64,000 nucleotides of DNA from Haberlea rhodopensis. Lineage: Eukaryota; Streptophyta; Magnoliopsida; Lamiales; Gesneriaceae. The notes beneath the pieces were generated by a model, which was not told the DNA's origin, ran no database searches, and worked only from the letters and a program-made list of their open reading frames with translations. Of the stretch, positions 12,591-23,463 are shown piece by piece. Within the stretch, counting starts at the first letter, position 1; each line of letters starts with the position of its first letter. The stretch covers positions 9,776,821 through 9,840,820 of the forward strand of contig CAJQUN010000003.1 of NCBI GenBank assembly GCA_907163345.1, in the 5' to 3' direction. Made by a program: the position numbers and the translations under genes.

Positions 12591-13619
12591 AAGGTTGGCT
12601 AGAAAGTTTGATATGGGACTAGGAAACAAGATTCTAGGGATGCAAGTTTACCGAGACTGAAGTGACAGGAAGATTGGCCTTCTCAGAAAAAAAATATTTG
12701 AAGAAAATATTGCAACGCTTCAACAAGCAAGATTGTAAGTTAATGTCTACCCATTTTCCTGTTAATTCAAGTTATCCTCTGAAATGTGTCCTAGCAGTGA
12801 AGCGGAGAGGATGAAGTTGTCTCGAGTACATTATCAGCATCAGTGGGAGGTTTAATATTCGCTATGATTTGTACAATACCAGGCATTGCATAAGCGGTGG
12901 AAGTTGTTAATTAGTACATGACGAATCTTGGACAGGAGCATGGGGTACAGTTAAGAGGATTCATAAAGGTGTCACAACAGCTAGTTGTATTATAGAGGAT
13001 CGGATTTTACACTCAGGGACTTTGTGGATTCAGAATATGCAGAAGATTCAGGCAAAGGAGAACGCGGTTGCTGTTCTGACAAACCTGGATAACTGAGTAG
13101 TTCGAGTGGTGTAGATCCTCAAGTGTCCTAGCAGAAAAGTAAGCAACTACGATTGGCAATACTGAAAGGATGTGTGGAGATTTGCTTGATTCTCAATCAA
13201 ATCTCCAAGTAAGAGAAATGTCGGCAAACAAGTCATGATCGACCAGCAATCATGAAATAAGGCATTTAACGTGTACAAAAAACTGTTGTGCATTTTAGAA
13301 AACGCGGTTGAGTAAATACGTGTTTTGAACGCGTTTTGGATGCAATGAAGCTCTGTACAAATAGAGGTCTCTGGTTTCATTCTAAATGATCCCAATCAAG
13401 TTGTGTTCTCTCGATTTACGACATTCTAGTTTGAGTGTTTTGTTGTATAATATTTATGTGGTATTTTTCTCATATATTGATATTGTTCTTTGAAAGATAG
13501 CGAGAGCTTATAACTCAAAAAATATTATAGTGGAATATTTACATCTTGCTCGTGGTTTTTATCCTAATAATTTTTAGAAATTTTCCACGTAAATTGTGGT
13601 GTCAACGTGGCCCATCAGA

Positions 13620-13990
13620 TGATTTTGTAGGTTTTAAATAATAAAATTAACTTTTATTATGTATATCCCAATTGTCTTCATATATATATAACGTGATTAG
13701 TCATCCACAATCATTGCGAAGCTAACACCCATGATTAATGATAACGTGACCCACCCATTTGGCATTTGTACATGTTAACAAAAACAAACTCTAATAATGT
13801 CTACACATTTGTCCTCTCTATAAAGATTATATCACGTCCATAAATGTACATAAGAAGCTCACGTACTCTTATATTCAATAAAGTTTTTTGGAACTATATA
13901 CATTATTGATTACAGAGAACGTAAATCATTTATTAATTAAAGAGGAAAATGTTATTATTGATATGATGATATCGAAAGTTAGCAGATGTC
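13620..13990. other. Spacer, no gene seen
   Basis: AT-rich DNA between the deleted Copia element and the tandem array. I see nothing assignable. Confidence 0.5.
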
Positions 13991-13994
13991 GATT

Positions 13995-14985
13995 TAGGTT
14001 TAGGCTTGGAGTTATATATAAGATTCCTTGTGTGACCCAAACGATGTCAATGAAACAAATCATTTCTTGCTCCTTTAGAATGCAAGCACGTTCAATCTTT
14101 GTTTTGATTTCTATTATTATTATTTTTATGTACAATTCATTAGGTTTAGGCTTGGAGTTATATATAAGACTCCTTGTGTGACCCCAACGATGTCAATGAA
14201 ACAAATCATTCTTATGCAAGCACGTTCAATATTTGTTTTGATTTCTATTTTTTTTTATGTACAATTCATTAGGTTTAGGCTTGGAGTTATATATAAGACT
14301 TCTTGTGTGACCTAAACGATGTTGATGAAACAAATCATTTCTTGCTCCTTATGGATGTAGACACGTTCAATCTTTGTTTTGATTTCTATTTTTTTTTTAT
14401 GTACAATTCATTAGGTTTAGGCTTGGAGTTATATATAAGACTTCTTGTGTGACCTAAACGATGTTGATGAAACAAATCATTTCTTGCTTCTTATGGATGT
14501 AGACACGTTCAATCTTTGTTTTGATTTCTAATTTTTTTTTATGTAGAATTCATTAGGTTTAGGCTTGGAGTTATATATAAGACTTCTTGTGTGACCCAAA
14601 CGATGTTGATGAAACAAATCATTTCTTGCTCCTTATGGATGTAGACACGTTCAATCTTTGTTTTGATTTCTAATTTTTTTTTATGTAGAATTCATTAGGT
14701 TTAGGCTTGGAGTTATATATAAGACTTCTTGTGTGACCCCAATGATGTCAATGAAACAAATCATTTCTTGCTCCTTTTGGATGCAAGCACGTTCAATCTT
14801 TGTTTTGATTTCTATTTTTTTTATTTTTTATGTACAATTCATTAGATTTAGGCTTGGAGTTATATATAAGACTTCTTGTGTGACCCAAACGATGCCAATG
14901 AAACAAATCATTTCTTGCTCATTTTGGATGTAGACACGTTCAATCTTTGTTTTGATTTCTATTTTGTTTATGTACAATTCATTAT
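13995..14985. repeat. Seven-copy tandem array, unit about 142 bp
   Basis: The phrase 'taggtttaggcttggag' (one copy 'tagattta') recurs at 13995, 14141, 14270, 14412, 14554, 14696 and 14843. Spacings are 146, 129, 142, 142, 142 and 147. Each unit carries 'ttatatataag', a 'gtgtgacc' box, a 'gaaacaaatcatt' box and a T-rich spacer of variable length. Three central units are nearly identical, indicating recent local amplification. ORFs here are repeat shadows. Confidence 0.95.
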
Positions 14986-14999
14986 CAATTGTCACACGT

Positions 15000-16490
15000 T
15001 TCACAATAAAGAAAATGTATGATAATTCAAAATCAAGAGAATTTTTTATTAAACTAAATCAAGTAACACACAGAGATGTCTTAATATAATTTACTTTAAA
15101 AAATCTCACATAATTCCTTTTCTCCCAAATTCAAAGTCTCTCTTGTTTATAAAAATTTCCGCATAAAGAAGTCTAACACGTACTTAAAGGTTGTTTTGTC
15201 GGTGATCGCAGGGTCAAAACCGAGAGACAATGACCAAACACATAGTCGGAGGATATTGTTTGAAACCGGTGGAATGTGGCTAAAAGACGGATCCTAACAG
15301 TCTCGAGGTTTTATTGATGCTACTCATGGGGTGTTGCCCTGGGGACATCCGCCTATTATTTGGCATAAAATGAAATATTCCAATAGAATATTGCACATTT
15401 GATGCTAAATGAACCAATGAATTAGGCCTAAAGTATGGCATTTAGGACCAACATCAATTAAACCAAGCCTCGGATCATCCTCGTGCAAAATGAGGCTGTT
15501 ACATGTTCTAGAACGGATGGTTTTCATGCAAAGAAATATCCAACTTAAACCCAAACTTTTGAGATGGGTTAGTTCTGGTTTCTGAACGCTTTGGTTCTAA
15601 CTTAATCGTGGTTTGAACAAATTTTAACACAATTATATATTATTTAAATCAAAGGATTTCAAATATACTTGTCTGAAAATCCATGGTTTTTTTTTAGATT
15701 TCAAATTTCTCCGTTGCCATTTTAAGCTTGTGTATTAATTATGCTAAAGGATTCTTTAAATTCGCAGCTCAAATTCATCAGTTATTTGTGTAAGAAATTG
15801 AAATAGATATTTTAAATTTCTTATTCTTTTTCAATACATATTCCTTTGTATTTTTGAAGGATTTGAAATGACAATATATTACATGTCATTTCAAATATAT
15901 AAATTTTAAATTATTATTTGTAAATCATTTCTTCCAAATCAAATCATTTCATCCAAATTACAACATTAAATCCTTAGTTTAAAGTCAAATGGGCGTAAAA
16001 ATTGGGTAATTTAATAAGATAGCGGGTTGGCTTGGGCTTGGACCTTTCAGAACCGGTGAATTCTCAATATGGGCCGGATCTGGCTCGGACTGGGTCATAC
16101 AGGCCTGTGTGGTGTAACATGGTTCATTTAGTCTGTTAATGATATTTGCAATTGAAATATGAACCAGGTTAAAGCTTAATATAATATAATAAAAATTAAA
16201 GTTTCCTTAGTTTTTTAAAACCTAACTAAAATATTCTTTTGTCAGAATTAATTTATTCATTATCGAGTTATCTAGGGAAATGATATCATTAAATTTTGAC
16301 ATGTTAGCTACTTACATAAAAAAAAAATTACTAGGATGGATTTTCGGACTTCGGATATTTTATTTTACAATAGTATTATATTTTATGTTTAATATATGTT
16401 ATATATAATCATAAAATTATCTTAAAAATCTACTTTAGTGAAATTGCAACCTATTTATAATCGACGTATCCAAATTCAAGATATTACTAA
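15000..16490. other. Intergenic DNA, no gene seen
   Basis: AT-rich on the whole. A GC-richer patch at about 15200-15540 (contains 'tcatggggtgttgccctgg') may be decayed TE sequence but I cannot assign it. Confidence 0.45.
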
Positions 16491-16499
16491 AATAACTTT

Positions 16500-18239
16500 A
16501 TCCTAATCTTCATTGGGGGATTGCAATGGACATTCATGTTCTGATTGGGATGGGTATGAGAATGTCTATGGAGGCTTTGGTTGAATTTTGCTATGTCATA
16601 TGACTAACCCTAGTGAATACATGGTTTAAAAGATATCATCTCATCTAGTTATCTTTAGAAGTAAGTCGAATGCAACCAAATAGATTTGACTAGAAGGATA
16701 AATATAGTTAAATGCTTGGATTATAAGATAATTCCATGAGAGGTTGTAATTACCCCAACATCGATTTTAGTTCAAGATGTTAGGGTTAATAAAAAGGTTG
16801 TTAGAACTAAACAAAAGTTAGAACCTATAATTAAGTGGTGACGGTTAAAAGAGGGTCATGCTTGAGCTTTTGTAAAGAGGATAATTGAAGAAGCAAATTC
16901 GACACCAAAAGATGATCCTGATACTACATGGAACAAAATGGTTTGTCGAATTAATATCACCGCTAAGGAGTTGTTTAGTGAGTTAAGAGGATGTGCTCCA
17001 CCAGGTAATGAGGCATCATGGTGAAATGAAGATGTAAAGAAGGTTATTAGAATCAAGATGGGTGCTTATAGAGAACTGGAGAAGAGTGGGGCAACCTTCG
17101 AAATGTATAAGTTTGTCAAAAAAAAGCAAAGACAGTGGTGTTGGATGCTAGAGGTAAAGTCTACAAATAGTGTATGATAATTGGACTCTAATGAAGCTGA
17201 ATATTATATCTACATGATTGCTCGAGCAATGGAGAGGAAGACAAAATACTTATGTGCAGTGAAATGCATAAAAGATGAGAACTATAAGGTCTTGGTTAGA
17301 GATGAAGACATCAAAGAAAAATGGAAGATTTATTTTAACAGCTTGTTCAATGGTAGTTTTAATCAAGATTTAGGTGATCTTTTCATCGAAAAATATGATA
17401 TCAACCGTGAGTTTATTCGCATAATTAGAGATTTTGAGTTTAAATAAGCTTTGAACAAAATGAAAGCACAGCGAGTAGTTGGTCCCGATAGAATCTCTAT
17501 TGAAGTATGGAGATACTTATGATCGATGGGAATAAAATGACTAACTCATCTATTTAAAAATATTTTGAGGAATAATCAAATCCAAAATGAATGGAGAAAG
17601 AGTACTATTGTCCATCTCTATAAGAACAATGATGACATTCAGGGCTGCTCCAATTATCGTTGCATGTGACACACAATGAAACCCTGGGAGAGGGCAATTG
17701 ACTATCGGTTAAGGAGAGATATTGAATCTCGGAGAACCAATTCCAGTCCATGCCAGGTTGGTCAACAACGAAAGCTACCCATTCACTTCGACAATTTATA
17801 TAGTGATATCATGAGATGAGTAAATATCTGCATTTGGTTTTTATCGACTTGGAGATTACTTATGATAAAGTGTTAATGGAGATATTGTGGTGAGATTTGA
17901 CGAAGAAAAAAGTTCTCATCAAGTATGTCAATATAATCAAGGATATATACGACGAAGTAGCATCCAATGTTATAACATGCAGCGGGATGACAAATGAGTT
18001 CTCGATCACTATTGAATTGCACAAGGGTTTGCGTTGAGTCATTTCTTGTTCGCTTAGTGATTGATGAGATCACGAAGACATACATACTGAGTTATCTTGG
18101 ACCATGATTTCGATGATGATATTGTGTTAATCAACGAGACCATGACAAAAGTTATGGAGAGATAATTTGGAATCAAAGAGTTTTAGATTAAGTAGTTCTA
18201 AAACAAAATATATGGAGTGTAAATTTAATGGTCATATAT
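16500..18239 (+). mobile_element. Degenerate RTE-like LINE, 5' portion
   Basis: Frame-hopping translation gives the order of an RTE/APE-type LINE. First comes a decayed endonuclease (about 16540-16860, SNATK and related text). A linker follows with KWKIYFNSLFNG (17320). Then comes reverse transcriptase with KMKAQRVVGPDRISIEVWRYL (about 17460), NEWRKSTIVHLYKNNDDIQG (17590) and a decayed fingers/palm to SKTKYMECKFNG (18190-18230). Many stops and frameshifts are present. The same ORF resumes at 21748 after a hAT insertion. Confidence 0.8.
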
Positions 18240-18533
18240 CACGGGAGCTTGGTGTTCCGGTTCCAACCGGTTCTGGATCGATTCGATCCGATTCGTTATG
18301 TTTTAATTTTAATTTTAATTTTTTTGAATTATTTTTTTTGCTTTTCGAGCACTTTTTAAAATTTTTGAATTTTTTTTGTTTATGTTGTAAATGTTTCCAC
18401 AATATTCATCACAAATTAAATATATTTATTCTTCATTTCATAATATAAATGAATACACATAATTGTACACTTATGACAATTAAAAATCTAAATAAAAAAT
18501 ATTAGTATTTAGCAAACTTCATAATGATAAGTA

Positions 18534-21344
18534 TTATTTGGCGTTATCTTCTCCTTGCTCGTCATAATGATTTACGAATTTGTCAACCTCCCCGTCTCTC
18601 CTATTCTTATGTGCTGCTTCAAACCAATCTTTAAGTAATGTGAGCATGCATAACGAATCAGCAGATAGCCTATTTTTGTATTCTCCAATAATTCGACAAC
18701 ATGTTGAGAATGCAGGTTCAAAATCGACGCTTGAAGCTAAGGATGGCAATGAGACGGTCCAAACCCGGACCCGCAATGAACCCGCCCCGCCGGGGCGGTT
18801 CTGGACCCGCTTCAACCGGGTTTGGAAGCGGGGCGGGTCGTGGGATTGGCCGAACCCGCCCTGGACCCGCCCCGGACCCACCCAGCTATACATTTTTTAT
18901 TTTTTTAAAAAAAAAATAATATTGATTATACATTTTACTTCTTTGATTGAACAATAAAGTGTAATTATTTAATTTTATATCAAAATTTATGTGTTCATGT
19001 TAAAGAAGTTGGACATTTTGAAGAAAATAAGAGCAAATTAATAAATATTTAGTAGTTTAAAGATAGTTTTACAATGTTTATTATAAATATTTACTAGAGA
19101 AAACATGAAATTTAATCACAAAACTCAACTTTTGTGTTTCAAAATTGATTTCTAGCTAATTTTTTTTTTCAAAAAATAAAATATAAAAAAAAAACTGAAA
19201 CCGGGGCTGGGCGGGTAAACCCGCCGGGTTCGGGGGTCTAGGCGGGGCGGGTTTGGGTCCGAGTTTTATGTGTAGCAGGGCGGGTCTTGGGATTGACCAA
19301 ACGTCCCATACCCGACCCGTTGACATTCCTACTTGAAGCTTGTACCGCATACACGTCTCTAGCCATTTTGGCTAAGATAGGGAATTGTGCTGCATTTGAC
19401 TTCCACCATTGTAAGACATCGAAGTTGTCTTCCACTAGAAATTGATAATTCAGATAAATTTACAACTCAATGACGTGCTAGTAAAAGGTCATTTTCCCTT
19501 ATGTTTTTTCCTGCCCAGCATCCTAAGCAAAATGATGCTCCCGCCTCTAGATTGAGCTCGGGGTTGTTCTTCAACAGCCCTTTTTTTGCGATGATTCACT
19601 TGCCTATTGATTATAATACAATATAAACATATTTTGGAGAGATTGCATTGTAGACGTCTTTTGATCGTCAACAATCTCCCCAAAAAAGTTATCATATATT
19701 CAAAAAATATCTCAAAGCTAAACATTGACTAGGATCTAGCAATGTTGCGATGCAGTGTACGTGTGAGATTTGTTCCCAATAATTTACAAATTTCGTTTCC
19801 ATTGCACTAACAAAAGTATGCAATTCATCATCATCTCTAAATTCTATAAACTTATCAAACATGTTAAATACTGAAGGAAAAAAATAAACAGAAGTTGGAT
19901 AAGTAACACAGGAGAAGTGTTTCGTCTCTTCTTTTAAAGTACCTAGCAGTGATACACAATTTCAACAAATTTCCAATCCCCGCGAGTCAAAAAAACTATC
20001 ATCGGTATCAGGCATTTGTATGAATTATAAAATGGAGTTAAAATATCTTTATAAGGTAACATAGCATTCAACAAATTGTACAACAAATTCCACATAGTTT
20101 CTATTGGTGATCGGAAAAGAAGATGCTGCAAACCATTAGATATACATAATTGTTTCCAATCACGCTTAACACGGCTCGTGCATAACCATTTAGCGCAATA
20201 TTTCATTTTATCAATACATGCTGAGTGATTGTCGTCATAACCAACTTTTACAGCCAAATTAATAACATGACATGCACATCTAACCTGAAAAAATACCATC
20301 AAGCATTGCTTTCAGATAGATCTTTAAATCATGCATCCAGCGTTGTTATTCGCAGTGTTGTCTTATGTGATTGGAAATATCTTATCCTGAATTTCATAAT
20401 GTCTACATGTATTGAATATATATTTCGCAATTACATAACCAGTATGTGCACAATCTAACTCATCTAAAGATAAAATTCGTTTTTGCATACACCAATTATC
20501 ATCAATCCAATGACAAGTGACAACAAAATATGAATCCGATTTACATTTGTCCAAATATCGGTTGTTAAGCTAGCCCTACAAGGCAAACTAGAAAGATGTT
20601 CAATCAATGTATTTCTATATTCAACAAATACATCCATACAATTTCTTTTTAGTGTGCGCCTAGAAATATGTTTAAATATGGGTTATATAGACGAAGCAAA
20701 TTCAATAAAACTAGCATGTTCTGCTTGTATAAAAGGTAGTTCACACATAATAACATATCTAACAAGTGACCTACGATTTAATTTCAGCAGTTAAAATAAA
20801 ATTATTGCCAGTGAGAGCATTAATCTGTGCTTGTGTTGCTTCTCTACCTAATGGTTGTAAAGTTATCTCATCAAAATTATATTTTTTACTAAGTGTTTTT
20901 TAATGTTCCTGTGCCTCCACCGGAACCACCAACGTTATACGAATATTGATCTTACATAATTTACAAATTGCAACATATTCAGTAGTAGCTTCTTTTTTAG
21001 CGAGTTTAAAGTGATCACATATCTTACTTATTTTGGCACAAATTGGTCTCGCAGCTGTAGTGGTTCCGGATGACTACAACTGTTGTCTCTGTTGGGCACC
21101 AGGAGATTCGGCAGGTTGTTCGGGTTGTTGCGTTTCGACGTTCATAGATGAACCATCAACATTGAGGTCTGCAAAAAAAATCATAATTTTCATTTAACTC
21201 GGGAATTGGCACATGTAAACTCATTGCAGACGATGATCTAGGTGATAAACGACCCGTGACGAGACCCCGGCTGCGACCCCGTCTATGACCAGCGCTGCTA
21301 TATGAAGATGTCGTTATTATATAAGTAAAATGTAGATAGCACAA
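18534..21344 (-). pseudogene. hAT transposase remnant (element A)
   Basis: Pieces in order from the N-terminus: RGRSRGLVTGRLSPRSSSAM (about 21290), PIPELNENYDFF, a decayed zf-BED region (about 20900-21000), DELDCAHTGYVIAKYIFNTC (about 20450), VRCACHVINLAVKVGY (20280), SRVKRDWKQLC, EDNFDVLQWWKSNAAQFPIL (19430) and, beyond the MITE, SADSLCMLTLLKDWFEA (18650). The 8-residue motif before AFSTC is split by the MITE at 18738-19331. Stops and frameshifts are scattered throughout. Compared with element B, the C-terminus ends early at 18534. Confidence 0.85.
18738..19331. mobile_element. Non-autonomous hAT MITE (594 bp) nested in hAT element A
   Basis: Flanked by a perfect 8-bp target duplication, CTTGAAGC, at 18730-18737 and 19332-19339. 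Ends are TAAGGATGGCAAT and, reversed, TAGGAATGTCAAC, matching the common plant hAT terminus TAGGGATGGCAATG. Subterminal GC-rich blocks (CCCGCCCCG, GGCGGGTT) flank an AT-rich core with no coding capacity. Removing it rejoins the transposase reading frame motif, so it inserted after element A. Confidence 0.9.
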
Positions 21345-21747
21345 TGGGGGGAAAATATGAGATAGATGTATACAACTTCGATATAATGAATTGTGTGGAT
21401 TTATAAATCACAAAACCCATATTTATAGTTTTTCTTTTTAAAAAAAAACGCTTGGCAATGGCTATTCAGCCGTTACCAAACGTAAACAAATGGCAACGGC
21501 TTTATAGTCGTTGCCTTGCTTTATTATTAATTTTTTTTTCAAAATTACTGGCTCTGATTCAGAATCGGTCCGACAGGACCGGAATCGGCGGTGCTACCGA
21601 TTTCAAGACACGGAATCGCTCCGGACCGATTTTTTATCGGTTCCGGAGTGGGTTGGAACTGGTTAGCCCGGTTTCGATTTCGAACCGGGCTAAACAAGTT
21701 CGGTTTAAGGACGGGTTCGGATTTACACAGCCCAATAAGCACCCCTA

Positions 21748-22260
21748 TGTAACTCAATGGCTAAGAGGTATCGATGAGTATCAAGTTTCGATACCTATAT
21801 CATGTTATCCAGATGATGGGGACATTAAGAATGACATTAACCACAAATACCGACTGACTGGTTGAAATGGAAAAACGCCACCGGAGTTATATGCTATCAC
21901 AATGTCCCGCTGAGATTGAACGCGAAGTTTTATAAAACTGCCATCGGACCTGTAATGAACGCGAAGTTTTATAAAACTGCCATCGGACCTGTAATGTTCT
22001 ATGTGACGGAATGCTGGGCACCCTAGAGGAATCACGTCCAAAAGATGAGTGTGGCAGATATGTGTATGCTGTGTTGGATGTGTGGTAAGACTAGGAGAGA
22101 TAAAATAAGGAATGAAGACATTCGAGCTAAAGTATGTGTGACTTGTATAGAAGATAAGATGCAAAAAAATCGTTTATGTTTTGTTAATCATGTACGACAT
22201 AAGCCAGTAATGTATATGTTCGTCGAGTAGAGTCCATGTATTTCCCCATTTTATGAGAGC
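21748..22260 (+). mobile_element. Degenerate RTE-like LINE, 3' portion
   Basis: Continuation of the LINE interrupted at 18239. Translation shows DDGDIKNDINHKYRLTG, then a frame change, the TECWA-like block near 22005, then QKMSVADMCMLCWMCGKTRR (22040) and DKIRNEDIRAKVCV. These are the conserved C-terminal blocks of plant RTE ORFs. It contains a 39-bp tandem duplication at 21918-21995. Confidence 0.85.
21918..21995. repeat. 39-bp tandem duplication inside the LINE
   Basis: Two identical adjacent 39-bp units, 21918-21956 and 21957-21995, each starting 'gaacgcgaag' and ending 'acctgtaat'. Identity suggests a recent duplication in already dead LINE sequence. Confidence 0.95.
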
Positions 22261-22750
22261 AATGAGACGATCCATGAAGACAAGACTTGAAGTTATGTAC
22301 AAAAATTAGAGTCCAAAGGATAAAAAGAATACTGATCTAAACGTTTAGTTGTTGTATCTCATCTAATATTTGACTCAAATTCTATACATACGAAGGTGTA
22401 CCCATAATAGGGAAAGCTCAGTATTTGAGTATTTTTATCATAAAAATTTTTATAAAATAAAATTATTATATCTTTTTGTAAAAAATATAATATAAAAATA
22501 TTATATTTTATCCACTAAAAACATATTTTATTTAAAGTTTTGGCAACTAGATTAAAAAGTACTGGTTATATATCATTTTCATCTCGTTCCGGAACAAGCT
22601 CATAAATTAATAAAATATAATTATAAACTAATAAAATATAATTATAAAAAAAAGCGAAAGCCGACGTGGTCCAAGAATTCCAAGCTTTGGTAAACTCAAT
22701 GCCACCAGGAAGCCATCCAACTCTCTCAAATACACGCGGTCTTTAGAGTT
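22260..22750. other. AT-rich spacer upstream of guanylate kinase
   Basis: LINE 3' remnants fade near 22400, then AT-rich spacer follows. A TATA-like 'gtatttataatc' lies near 22755-22766 and may serve the guanylate kinase gene. Confidence 0.45.
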
Positions 22751-22752
22751 AG

Positions 22753-23463
22753 AGTATTTATAATCGTAGCCTCCCAATATTTCCTTGCAATTTCCTCATC
22801 TTCTTCAAAGTTTACTACGTAATCGATTCTAAGTCTTCTCTTGTTGAATACTCTTTTGTTTTTATAGTCAATCAAATCACCATCTCAAGAAAATCCCCCG
22901 CCAAAAGGAAAAAGTTTGAGCCCATCAGTATTTACGTAATGTTCCTATTTTTATTGGTGTTTTTAGTTTTTATATTTAATTTGAAATTTGATAATTTGAC
23001 CTTGTGGTGGTCGCTAGATTGAGGTGGGTTTTCTTCTTCGTGTTATTATGTATGTTTAGGGATGTTATTTATTAAATTTATGGGTTGGTTTGATTATTAT
23101 GTCGCATGTTCTTCCAAAAATGAATGCAGTTCTCGGGTTCTTTGTTGAAGTCAGCACAATGTGTCGTCTTTTTTCTATTTATTATTTTGTGCTGCATTAG
23201 ATTCTTTGATTTCGAATTTTTTTTTAGATGATATTTTGCATTTATATGTTTGATTTTTGTTAATCATTAGGTATCTATATGTTAATATAGGATAATTTGT
23301 AAAGGGGGTTGAAGGGTTAATTTTTCTATGACCTTTTAATTTTCTGTTGTATTTGAAATTACTTGTTTGATATGAGCTCCAGATGTTTCTCTTCTGATCT
23401 ACTGTTTTGTTGTTTTACGTAGAACAGATTCAACCTTGATTGGGTGGAGGATCACCTTTGTCA
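22753..23463 (+). promoter_or_regulatory. Promoter and leader of the guanylate kinase gene
   Basis: The TATA-like site near 22755 precedes a pyrimidine-rich leader (about 22790-22900). A leader intron is implied by the acceptor AG at 23421-23422 (tttacgtag), giving a leader exon 23423-23466 that ends in the ATG. The first donor was not fixed. Confidence 0.4.

Larger units (their letters stand above)
11104..13610 (+). mobile_element. Deleted Copia LTR retrotransposon
   Basis: Two direct repeats both begin TGTCGGCAAACA: one at 11104 (5' LTR, to about 11325, apparently shortened) and one at 13219 (3' LTR, to about 13610). They share the 'gaaaac.cggttgagtaaatacg' and '.aaatagag' TATA-region text but differ at many bases, so the insertion is old. 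A degenerate tRNA-Met primer site resembling TGGTATCAGAGC lies near 11328. Inside are a gag N-terminal piece (about 11480-11600) and reverse transcriptase (11996-12586). The protease and integrase region is missing, giving an internal length far below a normal 4-5 kb. No clean target duplication was seen. Confidence 0.8.
18240..21747 (-). mobile_element. hAT element A (minus strand), inserted in the LINE
   Basis: It carries a decayed copy of the same transposase as hAT element B at 29-32 kb. The right-hand (5') end on the minus strand is TAGGGGTGCTTATTGGGC at 21747, close to element B's TAGGGCTGCTTAC. The left end, near 18240 ('acgggagcttggtgttccgg'), is more diverged. GC-rich subterminal text (CCGGTT, AACCGG) lies inside both ends. 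No matching 8-bp target duplication was found, so the left limit is approximate. The element interrupts LINE coding sequence and itself contains a 594-bp MITE. Confidence 0.8.

Noticed and set aside
13888..14933. ORFs repeating MKQIISCSF and SIFVLISI
   Set aside because: They are translations of the 142-bp tandem units, broken in each unit, and not a repeat protein.
18580..18957. Plus-strand ORFs of 72-125 codons rich in Pro and Arg
   Set aside because: They cross the end of the hAT transposase remnant and the GC-rich end of the MITE. They are a by-product of TE sequence.
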